Assembly: GCA_002340355.1 (NCBI GenBank)
Contig: DDLX01000018.1
Location: 1 to 64,000, forward strand
DNA length: 64,000 bases
Source: Cytophagales bacterium UBA2561
Lineage (GTDB): Bacteria > Bacteroidota > Bacteroidia > Cytophagales > Thermoflexibacteraceae
Reading direction: 5' to 3'
Positions 36,650 to 44,939 of the stretch are shown here, piece by piece. A program made the translations under genes and the position numbers. Each line of letters starts with the position of its first letter. The first letter of the stretch is position 1. Below the pieces are notes generated by a model. It saw nothing but the letters and a program-made list of their open reading frames with translations. It did not search any database and was not told the DNA's origin.

Positions 36650-36723
36650 CTCCCCCTCTTGGACTCGAACCAAGGACCCTCTGATTAACAGTCAGATGCT
36701 CTAACCAGCTGAGCTAAGGAGGA
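36650..36723 (-). tRNA. tRNA-Asn (GTT), copy 1
   Basis: On the minus strand TCCTCCT begins the acceptor stem and pairs with AGGGGGA at the other end (one T-G wobble). The D arm (AGCTCAGCTGGTTAGAGC), anticodon loop CTGTTAA and T arm TTCGAGT fit. Discriminator is G and no full CCA is encoded. It is identical over all 74 bases to copy 2. Confidence 0.93.
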
Positions 36724-36801
36724 ATAAGTGTGTCTATCGAAAGTAGCTGTTTCAGCTATAAAAACAGTAAAAAAATGGTTGTGATTTGCTAAAAAAAGTC
36801 G

Positions 36802-36875
36802 CTCCCCCTCTTGGACTCGAACCAAGGACCCTCTGATTAACAGTCAGATGCTCTAACCAGCTGAGCTAAGGAGGA
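36802..36875 (-). tRNA. tRNA-Asn (GTT), copy 2
   Basis: The same 74-base gene as the neighbour at 36650-36723, 78 bases upstream of it on the minus strand. Anticodon GTT sits in the loop CTGTTAA. Confidence 0.93.
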
Positions 36876-36929
36876 ATAACAATTTTTTTTAAAAGTAGGA
36901 ATAACGCCACATTCACGTTATTGATTTTG

Positions 36930-37002
<73 letters not shown>

Positions 37003-37066
37003 CCATTATTTCACAAAACGTGTTATTTTTTCTTTTTTTTGAGAATTATTTCCCGTTTTGCGATTG

Positions 37067-37096
37067 CAAAGGTATGCAAATAATTTGAAAATCCAA
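37067..37096 (-). promoter_or_regulatory. Predicted promoter of the tRNA-fMet/Asn/Asn cluster
   Basis: On the minus strand TACCTTTG (37074 to 37067) fits the -7 box, with TTG at 37096-37094 separated from it by 19 bases. It lies about 65 bases before the tRNA-fMet gene and back to back with the era -7 box. Confidence 0.65.
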
Positions 37097-37104
37097 TACC
37101 TTTG
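37097..37104 (+). promoter_or_regulatory. Predicted -7 element for era, sets the start codon
   Basis: TACCTTTG fits the -7 box and would start transcription near 37109, only about 14 bases before the ATG at 37123. An upstream in-frame TTG at 37102 lies inside this box and cannot be in the transcript. The -33 element is weak. Confidence 0.6.
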
Positions 37105-37122
37105 TCTAAAATTTTAAAAAAA

Positions 37123-38034
37123 ATGGAAAATAAATTTTTGATAGAGCCTTCGACCGAGGAACATAAAGCTGGTTTTGTGAGTATTATCGGCAAACCGAAT
37201 GTTGGTAAATCAACGCTCATGAATGCCATGATGGGGGAAAAATTAGCAATCACAACCTCTAAAGCCCAAACCACTCGTCATCGAATTATGGGAATCCTGA
37301 GTGATGAAAATTATCAGATGGTCTATTCTGATACCCCTGGTATCATTAAACCTGGCTATGAGCTGCATAAACGAATGATGGATTTTGTGCGTACCTCCCT
37401 ACAAGATGCCGATATTATTTTGTTTGTTACGGATATTTATGAAAAATATGACGAAGAAGAAATAATTCAGAAATTACGCAAAATCAAAACTCCTATCTTT
37501 TTGGTTATCAATAAAGTGGATATCGCGAAGCAAAAAGATATTCTGGAAAAGATTGAATATTGGAAAGAAACCTTAGAACACGTTGCGGAAATATTTGCGG
37601 TTTCTGCTTTGGAAAAATTCAATATCGATGCAGTTTTTGAAAAACTATTAGCCTATTTACCAGAACATCCGCCTTACTTCCCAAAAGACGAAATGACTGA
37701 CCGTCCTGAACGTTTTTTTGTTTCAGAAATGATTCGTGAGAAAATCTTTTTGAATTACAAAAAAGAAGTGCCATATAGTTGTGAAGTAGTCGTAAAGGAA
37801 TTTAAAGAAGAAGAAACCATTATCCGAATTCATGTAGATATTTTGGTGGAACGAAAAAGCCAAAAGGGAATTTTGATTGGGAAAGGAGGTACAAAGCTCA
37901 AAAAAGTAGGAACTGAAGCCCGTTTAGATTTAGAGAAATTTTTTGGGAAAAAGATTTTTTTAGCCCAGTACGTCAAAATTGAACCCGATTGGCGACACAA
38001 AAAAGCGAAGTTGGAAGCATTGGGTTATGTCTAA
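37123..38034 (+). CDS. era: GTPase Era
   Basis: About 303 residues (MENKFLIEPST). The G domain has G1 GKPNVGKST, the TTSKAQTTRH switch, G3 DTPG, G4 NKVD and an SALEKF loop. A KH domain fills the C-terminal third, with ILIGKGGTKLKKVG near the end. Era binds the 3' end of 16S rRNA and helps mature the 30S subunit. The ATG at 37123 is chosen over a TTG seven codons upstream because that codon lies in the promoter box. The stop is 7 bases before that of the convergent DUF6122 gene. Confidence 0.96.
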   Translation: MENKFLIEPSTEEHKAGFVSIIGKPNVGKSTLMNAMMGEKLAITTSKAQTTRHRIMGILSDENYQMVYSDTPGIIKPGYELHKRMMDFVRTSLQDADIILFVTDIYEKYDEEEIIQKLRKIKTPIFLVINKVDIAKQKDILEKIEYWKETLEHVAEIFAVSALEKFNIDAVFEKLLAYLPEHPPYFPKDEMTDRPERFFVSEMIREKIFLNYKKEVPYSCEVVVKEFKEEETIIRIHVDILVERKSQKGILIGKGGTKLKKVGTEARLDLEKFFGKKIFLAQYVKIEPDWRHKKAKLEALGYV

Positions 38035-38041
38035 AATAGGT

Positions 38042-38365
38042 CTAAAAATTTTGCATAAGCCAACAATCAATTTCATCAGTCAGAATATGAAAAATTAAGC
38101 CTACGGCAATAATTCGGGTTTTTGGTGGAATTAATAACATAAAATAAATCGCTATAAAAGGAAACGAATGCAAAACATGAAAACCTACACTGCACCGATT
38201 AGGATCAAATATAGGAGTAGCAACTAAATGATCTAAATCAATAAGCATAGTACTGATTATGAGCAGAGTAGCATACTTCCATTGTTTTGGAAAGAAAAGC
38301 TTAGCCAGTCCTAAAGGAGCTACAAAGTGTAACCCATAATGAATCAAAGGACGTAATATTTCCAT
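38042..38365 (-). CDS. DUF6122-like small membrane protein
   Basis: About 107 residues starting MEILRPLIHYGLHF. It has three or so hydrophobic segments and the conserved words DLDHLVATPIFDPNRCSVGFHVLHS and HILTDEIDC. The Asp and His clusters in the DLDH, FDPNRC and HXLHS context recall metal-binding membrane proteins of Bacteroidota annotated DUF6122. An in-frame start 21 codons earlier would overlap the promoter region of the adjacent tRNA gene, so the internal ATG at 38365 is preferred. The function is unknown. Confidence 0.75.
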   Translation of the reverse strand: MEILRPLIHYGLHFVAPLGLAKLFFPKQWKYATLLIISTMLIDLDHLVATPIFDPNRCSVGFHVLHSFPFIAIYFMLLIPPKTRIIAVGLIFHILTDEIDCWLMQNF

Positions 38366-38381
38366 ATTTTTAGCGATTTTA

Positions 38382-38412
38382 TTTGATATATTTTCAAATT
38401 TTTTTATCTTTG
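38382..38412 (+). promoter_or_regulatory. Strong predicted promoter of the tRNA-CAT gene
   Basis: TTTG (38382-38385) and TATCTTTG (38405-38412) are separated by 19 bases, an almost ideal Bacteroidota promoter. Start would be near 38418, about 17 bases before the tRNA. This is the clearest promoter in the window. Confidence 0.8.
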
Positions 38413-38434
38413 CGCTCTCAAAAGCCAAAATAAA

Positions 38435-38508
38435 GGGCTCATAGCTCAGTTGGTTAGAGCATCTGACTCATAATCAGGTGGTCGCAGGTTCGAGTCCTGC
38501 TGGGCCCA
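38435..38508 (+). tRNA. tRNA with CAT anticodon (elongator Met or lysidine-type Ile)
   Basis: GGGCTCA pairs with TGGGCCC at the acceptor (one T-G wobble). The D arm is AGCTCAGTTGGTTAGAGC, anticodon loop CTCATAA and T arm GCAGG TTCGAGT CCTGC. Discriminator is A. The GACTCATAATC stem and loop and the GGTCGC variable region resemble tRNA-Ile2, whose C34 is changed to lysidine, at least as much as elongator tRNA-Met, so the amino acid is left open. A terminator hairpin follows 13 bases later. Confidence 0.85.
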
Positions 38509-38520
38509 CTCTCATAATGA

Positions 38521-38556
38521 ACGACTTACGAAAGAAATTTTGTAAGTCGTTTTTTT
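38521..38556 (+). terminator. Intrinsic terminator of the tRNA-CAT gene
   Basis: ACGACTTAC (38521-38529) and GTAAGTCGT (38542-38550) form a 9-base stem, followed by a run of T to 38556. Confidence 0.85.
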
Positions 38557-38559
38557 GTG

Positions 38560-38578
38560 TTGCATACAATTTGCATAC
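38560..38578. repeat. Direct repeat of TTGCATAC beside the tRNA terminator
   Basis: TTGCATAC occurs twice, at 38560-38567 and 38571-38578, with 3 bases between. It sits 52 bases after a tRNA 3' end. No integrase gene is nearby. Confidence 0.4.
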
Positions 38579-38732
38579 TTTTAAACTTGTATTTATATCC
38601 ATTATTCTCCTTCTGAGCTTTCTAAAAATAAAAAAATCCTACTTTTTCCGAGCGCATTAAAACAAATTATCAAACTCCACAAGTTCTTCAAGATGAATTC
38701 GTGATTTAAATTTTATTTATAAATAATATTAA

Positions 38733-38758
38733 GGGCAGAGTTCCTAAGTACTCTGCCC
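38733..38758 (-). terminator. Hairpin after pgk
   Basis: GGGCAGAG (38733-38740) and CTCTGCCC (38751-38758) form an 8-base stem with a 10-base loop, 57 bases beyond the pgk stop. The T-run on the minus strand is short (TTAATATT), so it is a weak intrinsic terminator. Confidence 0.5.
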
Positions 38759-38814
38759 CTAAAAACAATTCATGAAATATATTAGTAATGATACTATTAA
38801 ACATACATTGTTTT

Positions 38815-39996
38815 TTAGCCTAGAGCCTTAATACCAGGGAGTTCTTTACCTTCCATAAATTCAAGCAATGCCCCGCCACCTGTCGAGACATAGGAAACAT
38901 CCTGAGCAAAACCTAAATTATTGACAGCTGCAGCCGAATCACCGCCTCCAATCAAAGAAAATGCCCCATTTTTGGTCGCTTCTACCAGAGCTTCAGCAAC
39001 CGAAATCGTACCACTTGCAAAATTGCTCATTTCGAAAACACCCATAGGACCATTCCAAAGGATTGTTTTAGAATTTTTGATGGCTTCCGCAAATTCAGCT
39101 TGTGCTTTTTCGCCAATATCTAAGCCCATCCAACTCGCTTCGATGTCCATATTATCCGCCGTTTTTCGATTGGCTTCATTATCAAATTTGTCTGCAATCA
39201 CAGAATCCGAAGGCAATAATAAATTTACATTTTTTTCTTTTGCTTTGGCAATCAAGGAGTTTGCTAACTCTAATTTTTCTTCTTCAACTAATGATCCGCC
39301 AATATTTCCGCCTTGTGCCTTGAAAAAAGTATAAGCCATTCCACCACCAATAATCAAATTATCTACACGGTCAAGGAGATTTTCGATAATCAAAATTTTA
39401 TCCGAAATTTTTGCACCTCCCATGATTGCAGTGAAAGGTTCTTGCGGATTTTGCATCACTTTATTGGCATTATCTACTTCCGCCGCCATCAATAAACCAC
39501 AAATTTTATCCTCAAAAAATTGAGCAACAGTAGCCGTAGAAGCATGCGCACGATGAGCTGTCCCAAAGGCATCATTGACATAAACATCACCCAATTGTGC
39601 TAATTTTTCCGCAAACTCGGCATTGCCTTTTTTCTCCTCTTTGTGATAGCGAAGGTTTTCCAACAAAAGTACTTCACCTGCTTGCAAGTCAGAAGCCAAT
39701 TGAGTCGCCGTTTCACCAATGCAATCATCTGCAAATTTGACCTCTATACCCAATTTTTTACTGAGGTGTGAAACGATATGCTTCAAAGAAAATTTCTCTT
39801 CTTGGGCTTTGGGTCTTCCAAGATGTGACATCAAAATCGCTGAACCACCGTCATTTAGGATTTTTTGGATAGTAGGTAAAGCGGCACAGATACGCTTATC
39901 ATCCGTAATTTCAAAGTCAACATTTAGAGGCACATTAAAATCAACTCGAATGAGAGCTTTTTTACCTTTGAAATCAAACTCACTGAGATATTTCAT
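38815..39996 (-). CDS. pgk: Phosphoglycerate kinase
   Basis: The 393-residue enzyme transfers phosphate between 1,3-bisphosphoglycerate and ADP in glycolysis. It begins KGKKALIRVDFNVPL, with the substrate arginines at the N-lobe, then SHLGRPK, FLENLRYH-like LLLENLRYHKEE, FGTAHRAHAST and, in the C-lobe, IMGGAKISDKI, NGPMGVFE and SLIGGGDSAAAVNNLG. Length and motifs match the monofunctional bacterial enzyme. It is transcribed alone, toward the tRNA. Confidence 0.97.
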   Translation of the reverse strand: MKYLSEFDFKGKKALIRVDFNVPLNVDFEITDDKRICAALPTIQKILNDGGSAILMSHLGRPKAQEEKFSLKHIVSHLSKKLGIEVKFADDCIGETATQLASDLQAGEVLLLENLRYHKEEKKGNAEFAEKLAQLGDVYVNDAFGTAHRAHASTATVAQFFEDKICGLLMAAEVDNANKVMQNPQEPFTAIMGGAKISDKILIIENLLDRVDNLIIGGGMAYTFFKAQGGNIGGSLVEEEKLELANSLIAKAKEKNVNLLLPSDSVIADKFDNEANRKTADNMDIEASWMGLDIGEKAQAEFAEAIKNSKTILWNGPMGVFEMSNFASGTISVAEALVEATKNGAFSLIGGGDSAAAVNNLGFAQDVSYVSTGGGALLEFMEGKELPGIKALG

Positions 39997-40216
39997 AAAA
40001 AATTAGTTTTTTAAAGGAATTGAGTCTTCAAAACATTTGTCTTGAAGGGACTGAAACGGGCTGAAAGATACTATAAATTTGTCCAGAAAATAGGGTTTCG
40101 AAATGAAATTTTGAAGACATTCTTTTTATCAAATCTAATTTCATGCTTGCACGTTTTTATTGAATTTTGCGTTTATCCTTAAATCAAAATGTCCACATCA
40201 GAAAGTTATAATCAAC

Positions 40217-42793
40217 ATGAAAAAACCTATTTTACTTTATTTTATACTATTGATTTACAGTTTTTTAATACAATCTATAGTAGCACAACAGACAATTATT
40301 TTTGAAGATGATTTTCAGGATAACACTCAAAATTGGAAATTTCGCAATACCTCAAAATTTTATGCTGAAGTTTATAATGGAAATTATATTCTAAAAAATA
40401 AATCTCTTCACGACTCACAGTTTGAGACTCGAAAAATTTCTATTTCTTCCAAGAATGATTACGAAATTGAAGCTCATATTAAACAAGTTCAAGGAATGCC
40501 TGAACGTGCTTTTGGTTTGGTTTGGGGCATGAAAAATACTCAAAATCACCATTTATTTTTGTTGAATGGAAAAGGCTTTTTCAAGGTCGAAACCTTACAA
40601 GATGGGGTCAAAATGACACTCCGAAATTGGACAGATGGCGTTCGATTAATTAATCCCAAAGGTCGAACCAATACCTTGAAAATCAGTCAGAAAAAGGATA
40701 AAACAGAATTTTATATTAATGGAAAGTTAGCTTATTCCACTTCCAAAATTCAACTACACGGTAATCAAGTCGGATTTTATTCGGATGGACATTCGACTTT
40801 AGCCATAGGACAATTGAAAATCAGCCGATTAAATACCCAAAACTTACCTAAGGCTTTTCATGAAACCTTTGCCAATAATCAACACCAATGGAAAGTATCA
40901 AATACTTCGACCAGCCGAAGCACCTTGAAAAATGGTCATTTTGTGATGGAACACCTTGAAGCTAAAGGTAGTAGTTTTTATACCAATGAAATTCATATTT
41001 TACCTCAACAAGACTTTGATTTAGAGACACATCTGAAGCAATTAGACGGGAAATCAGGTAGTTATGGTTTGATTTGGGGGATGAAAGATACTCATAATTT
41101 TCATGCTTTTTTAATCAATAATCAAGGATACTTTAAGATTTATCATTATGAAAACAATCGGATCCGAGAGGAAAGAAATTGGACAAAAACTTCGGGAGTA
41201 ATTAATCCTTTTAATGCCTTTAATAAATTAACGATTCGCCAACGTAACGGAAAAATTTCTTATGTCATTAATGATCATTTAGTTTATATTTCTGATAATC
41301 AGAAATTTTATGGAAAAAAAGTAGGTTTTATTATACATGAAAAATTGAAAATTTCAGCGGATAATTTGAACCTTTACCAAACTCAAGATATAGAAATTGG
41401 GCAAGGAAAGGTTAAACCACCCGAAATTGTTTTGCTCAATCCCGATACTGAAAGATCAGAAACTTTAGCTCCAATTTACTCTTTACAAATTGGCATCCGC
41501 TCAAAAGCCAAAATCAATTCTGCCAATATTTTCGTCAATAATCGGCTGATGGATACAGAACGAGGATTTGAAGTCATCGAAGATATGGCATTATTTAACT
41601 TACTGATAAACAAGAAAATAAAATTAATTGCAGGATCAAACGCGATTCGGATTGAAGTTAAAGATAATTATGGATCTTTATCAGTAAAAAATTTAAATAT
41701 TCGATTTATTGAAGATAAAAATGCACCTAAACCTCAGATTCTCTGGATGAATCCGACCACCTCAAAAGCGACCACCTCCGAAAGTATTTTGACACTCAAA
41801 GCAGGAATTACTTCTACCTCTAAAATAATTAAAGCACAAGTTTTCTTGAATAATGATTTGGTACGTAACCGAACATTTGAAGAAGTCAAACCAGGACGCT
41901 ATAAATATGCTTTGATGATTGAACGAAATTTAGTAATGCAACATGGTGAGAATCAATTGCGAATTATAGCTGAAAATCAAGAAGGTGGAGTTTTGGAATC
42001 GGAACGAACAGTTTTTTTTACACCCGAAACTATTTCCAAAGAATCTGATAAAGATGCCTTTAGTATAAATAATCGAACGGATTATGCTTTATTTTTTGCT
42101 ACAGACGAATACGACCACTGGGGAAATTTGGTGAATCCTGTAAATGATGCTAAAATACTGGCTCGCGAACTAACTACAAATTATGGCTTTAAGGTTGAGG
42201 TGATTAAAAATGCAGATAAAAAGACAGTTATGGAAAAGTTGAAAATATATGCTCAAAAAAATTATTTGCCTGAAGACCAATTATTTATATTTTTTGCGGG
42301 ACATGGTAAATTTGACCCTGTTTTTGGAGAAGGCTATGTTGTTTGTAAAAATTCCCTGAAAAAAGATGATGGTAACTCAACTTATATTCCTCATTCGAGT
42401 TTACGAACCATTATCAATAACATTCCAACTCGACACACACTTTTGACAATGGATGTTTGTTTTGGAGGCACATTTGATCCTGTTATCGCTTTAAGAGGAG
42501 AAGAAAACCAGAAAAAAGCCTCTAAAACTGAATTTATTCGCAAAAAAATGCAATTTAAAACTCGTAAATATTTGACTTCTGGCGGAAAAGAATACGTTCC
42601 AGATGGTATACCCGGTAAACATTCACCCTTTGTTCGTAAATTTTTGACAGCTCTTCGAAATTATGGCGGAGAAGATGGCATTTTGACAACTTCGGAACTA
42701 TTGACCTATTTTCAGGGAATTAAACCAGCTCCTCGTTTTGGCGAATTTGGAAGTAATGAGCCTGGGAGTGACTTTATTTTTATTGCAAAATAG
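40217..42793 (+). CDS. Secreted caspase-like (C14) protein with two LamG-like domains
   Basis: The start is set at the ATG at 40217, giving a signal peptide MKKPILLYFILLIYSFL...VAQ and about 858 residues; an in-frame TTG 19 codons earlier would hide it. Two similar LamG/concanavalin-like domains follow (about 25-210 and 215-395), each with an F(E/D)DDFQDN-type or ETFANN start and a GLVWGMK or GLIWGMK strand. Two Ig-like stretches lie about 400-640. A caspase-fold protease occupies about 650-858, with the catalytic pair His696 in FFAGHGKFD and Cys748 in TMDVCFGG. Such enzymes cut after basic or acidic residues depending on subfamily. It could be a surface protease targeting cell-wall or host glycans. 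The substrate is unknown. Confidence 0.85.
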   Translation: MKKPILLYFILLIYSFLIQSIVAQQTIIFEDDFQDNTQNWKFRNTSKFYAEVYNGNYILKNKSLHDSQFETRKISISSKNDYEIEAHIKQVQGMPERAFGLVWGMKNTQNHHLFLLNGKGFFKVETLQDGVKMTLRNWTDGVRLINPKGRTNTLKISQKKDKTEFYINGKLAYSTSKIQLHGNQVGFYSDGHSTLAIGQLKISRLNTQNLPKAFHETFANNQHQWKVSNTSTSRSTLKNGHFVMEHLEAKGSSFYTNEIHILPQQDFDLETHLKQLDGKSGSYGLIWGMKDTHNFHAFLINNQGYFKIYHYENNRIREERNWTKTSGVINPFNAFNKLTIRQRNGKISYVINDHLVYISDNQKFYGKKVGFIIHEKLKISADNLNLYQTQDIEIGQGKVKPPEIVLLNPDTERSETLAPIYSLQIGIRSKAKINSANIFVNNRLMDTERGFEVIEDMALFNLLINKKIKLIAGSNAIRIEVKDNYGSLSVKNLNIRFIEDKNAPKPQILWMNPTTSKATTSESILTLKAGITSTSKIIKAQVFLNNDLVRNRTFEEVKPGRYKYALMIERNLVMQHGENQLRIIAENQEGGVLESERTVFFTPETISKESDKDAFSINNRTDYALFFATDEYDHWGNLVNPVNDAKILARELTTNYGFKVEVIKNADKKTVMEKLKIYAQKNYLPEDQLFIFFAGHGKFDPVFGEGYVVCKNSLKKDDGNSTYIPHSSLRTIINNIPTRHTLLTMDVCFGGTFDPVIALRGEENQKKASKTEFIRKKMQFKTRKYLTSGGKEYVPDGIPGKHSPFVRKFLTALRNYGGEDGILTTSELLTYFQGIKPAPRFGEFGSNEPGSDFIFIAK

Positions 42794-42891
42794 TTATTGC
42801 ATTATATAATTTAAAAATCTGGTTATCAAGTCTCTAATTAAAAAATACATAATCACTTATCCAACTGTTATTTTTTTGGTAATTTTATCGC

Positions 42892-44829
42892 ATGATTTCA
42901 ATAAATAATTTATCCTTTTATTTCGGAAGTCGTCCGCTTTATCAAAATGCCTCCTTGCATATCAAGCCCAAAAATAAAATTGGTTTAATTGGGGCAAATG
43001 GAACAGGAAAATCGACCTTATTACGCCTCATTACAGGCGAGTATACTCCCGATGAAGGCGAAATTTCAAAAGCCAAAGACACCACGATTGGCTTCCTAAA
43101 TCAAGATTTATTATCTTACGAAACTGAAGATAGTATTTTGTTGGTTGCTCTCCAAGCCTTTGAACGTCAGAATGATTTGCAACATCAGATCAACCAAACA
43201 CTGACTGAAATGGAGATTAATTATTCTGATAAATTAGTCGATAAATTGACTCGACTTCAAGAAGAATTTGAAGCCCTTGACGGCTACTCAATTCAGTCTA
43301 AGGCTGAAGAAATTTTAGAAGGCTTAGGCTTCTCTACTGCTGATTTAAATCGACCTTTGCAAGAATTTTCGGGCGGATGGCGAATGCGAGTAATGCTTGC
43401 CAAATTACTCTTACAAAAACCTGCCTTACTAATGCTTGATGAACCTACCAACCACTTGGATTTGCCTTCAATTCAATGGGTCGAAAACTACATTAATTCG
43501 TATGAAGGAGCCGTAATTACGGTTTCACACGACCGTTACTTTTTAGATAGAGTCTGTAATTGCATGGTAGAAGTTTCAGGACAAAAACTAAATTTATATT
43601 CAGGCAATTATTCTTTTTATCTTAAAGAAAAAGCCTTACGTACTGAAATTCAACAAAATGCCTACGAAAATCAACAGCAACATATCAAACAAACCGAACG
43701 ATTCATTGAGCGATTTCGATCAAAAGCGACCAAAGCTCGCCAAGTTCAATCTAAGATAAAAGCCTTAGAACGTTTAGATTTGGTTGAAGAAGTAATTGAT
43801 GAAAATGCTACGGTAAGCTTTAAGTTTTCATTTGGCAAACCCTCAGGCAAAGTGGTCTCCCGTCTGGAAGATATTTCGAAGGCTTACGGCGAAGTCAAAA
43901 TTTTGGAAGATTCCACCGCTTATATTGAACGAGGGGATAAAATTGCATTTATTGGGGCGAATGGCAAAGGAAAGTCAACCGTTCTTCGAATTATTGATGG
44001 TTCTGAGCCTATCCAAACGGGGAAAGTCTCTGAAGGACATAATGTTATTAATTCATTTTATGCTCAACATCAGCTCGAAGCCTTAACTTTGAATAATACT
44101 ATTTTAGATGAACTCAAGCAAGCAGGAAGTTCTAAAAGTGAAACGGAATTACGAAATATCCTAGGTTGTTTTTTATTTACGGGAGATGATGTTTTTAAAA
44201 ATATTAAGGTTCTATCAGGTGGAGAGAAGTCACGAGTAGCTCTAGCAAAAACCTTGATTTCGGAAGCCAATTTTCTATTGTTAGATGAACCAACTAATCA
44301 CCTTGATATACAATCTGTTAATATTTTAATTCAAGCCTTACAACAGTATGAGGGTACATTTTTGACTGTTTCACACGACCGTCATTTTGTAAGTGAAATT
44401 GCCAATAAAATTTGGTATATTGAAGATTATGAACTCAGAGAATACCCTGGTACTTATGCTGAGTTTCAATATGCTCAAGAGCAAAAAAAGACTCAAAAAA
44501 ATATTGCCTCTAATCTTCAAAAAGTACAAAAAACAAAATCAAAAAAGTCAGCTAAAAGTCATACCAAATCTCCTGCCCAGAAAAAAGCTCAACGAGAAAT
44601 TCAACGTTTAAAAAAGGCTTTTGCCGAAACAGAAACACAAATTATGGATTTAGAAGAACAGAAACAGTTTTTTGAAACTGAACTCACAAAACCTTCTATC
44701 TATGGGAATCCTGATAGTTTGACAGAAATGACTGAAAAACTACAAAAAGCAAGCTCCAAGTTGAATTCCTTAAATGAGAAGTGGGAAGAATTAGCCCTAG
44801 AAATTGAGGAAAAGACAGACGATTTTTAA
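42892..44829 (+). CDS. ABC-F family ATPase
   Basis: The 645-residue protein has two ABC ATPase domains and no membrane segment. The first has Walker A GANGTGKST, signature FSGGWRMRV and Walker B LLMLDEPTNHLD; the second has GANGKGKST, LSGGEKSRV and LLLDEPTNHLD. A charged linker region (about 240-310) and a C-terminal Lys/Glu-rich coiled coil (about 540-645) fit the Uup/EttA-like group, which acts on the ribosome. No resistance function can be claimed. The photolyase gene follows 110 bases later and may be separate. Confidence 0.93.
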   Translation: MISINNLSFYFGSRPLYQNASLHIKPKNKIGLIGANGTGKSTLLRLITGEYTPDEGEISKAKDTTIGFLNQDLLSYETEDSILLVALQAFERQNDLQHQINQTLTEMEINYSDKLVDKLTRLQEEFEALDGYSIQSKAEEILEGLGFSTADLNRPLQEFSGGWRMRVMLAKLLLQKPALLMLDEPTNHLDLPSIQWVENYINSYEGAVITVSHDRYFLDRVCNCMVEVSGQKLNLYSGNYSFYLKEKALRTEIQQNAYENQQQHIKQTERFIERFRSKATKARQVQSKIKALERLDLVEEVIDENATVSFKFSFGKPSGKVVSRLEDISKAYGEVKILEDSTAYIERGDKIAFIGANGKGKSTVLRIIDGSEPIQTGKVSEGHNVINSFYAQHQLEALTLNNTILDELKQAGSSKSETELRNILGCFLFTGDDVFKNIKVLSGGEKSRVALAKTLISEANFLLLDEPTNHLDIQSVNILIQALQQYEGTFLTVSHDRHFVSEIANKIWYIEDYELREYPGTYAEFQYAQEQKKTQKNIASNLQKVQKTKSKKSAKSHTKSPAQKKAQREIQRLKKAFAETETQIMDLEEQKQFFETELTKPSIYGNPDSLTEMTEKLQKASSKLNSLNEKWEELALEIEEKTDDF

Positions 44830-44939
44830 TAAAAGTTTCTATCAATATTTCTCTTACAATCAGCTTCACAAGTTCATTCTACCGAAATTTAACAATATTA
44901 TTTATAATCAATTTTACCTAAAGTTTAAGCCATAATCTA

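Larger units (their letters stand above)
38509..38814. other. 306-base gap between the tRNA and pgk
   Basis: It holds two hairpins (listed separately), the tandem TTGCATAC repeat at 38560-38578 and an AT-rich stretch with no gene. A short frame across the tRNA end is an artefact. Confidence 0.6.

Noticed and set aside
36497..36688. A 63-residue frame ending LDSNQGPSD
   Set aside because: It reads through the lipocalin-like gene and a tRNA-Asn gene; this end is the usual artefact of translating tRNA sequence.
38478..38660. Short frame overlapping the tRNA 3' end
   Set aside because: Starts inside the tRNA and crosses its terminator.
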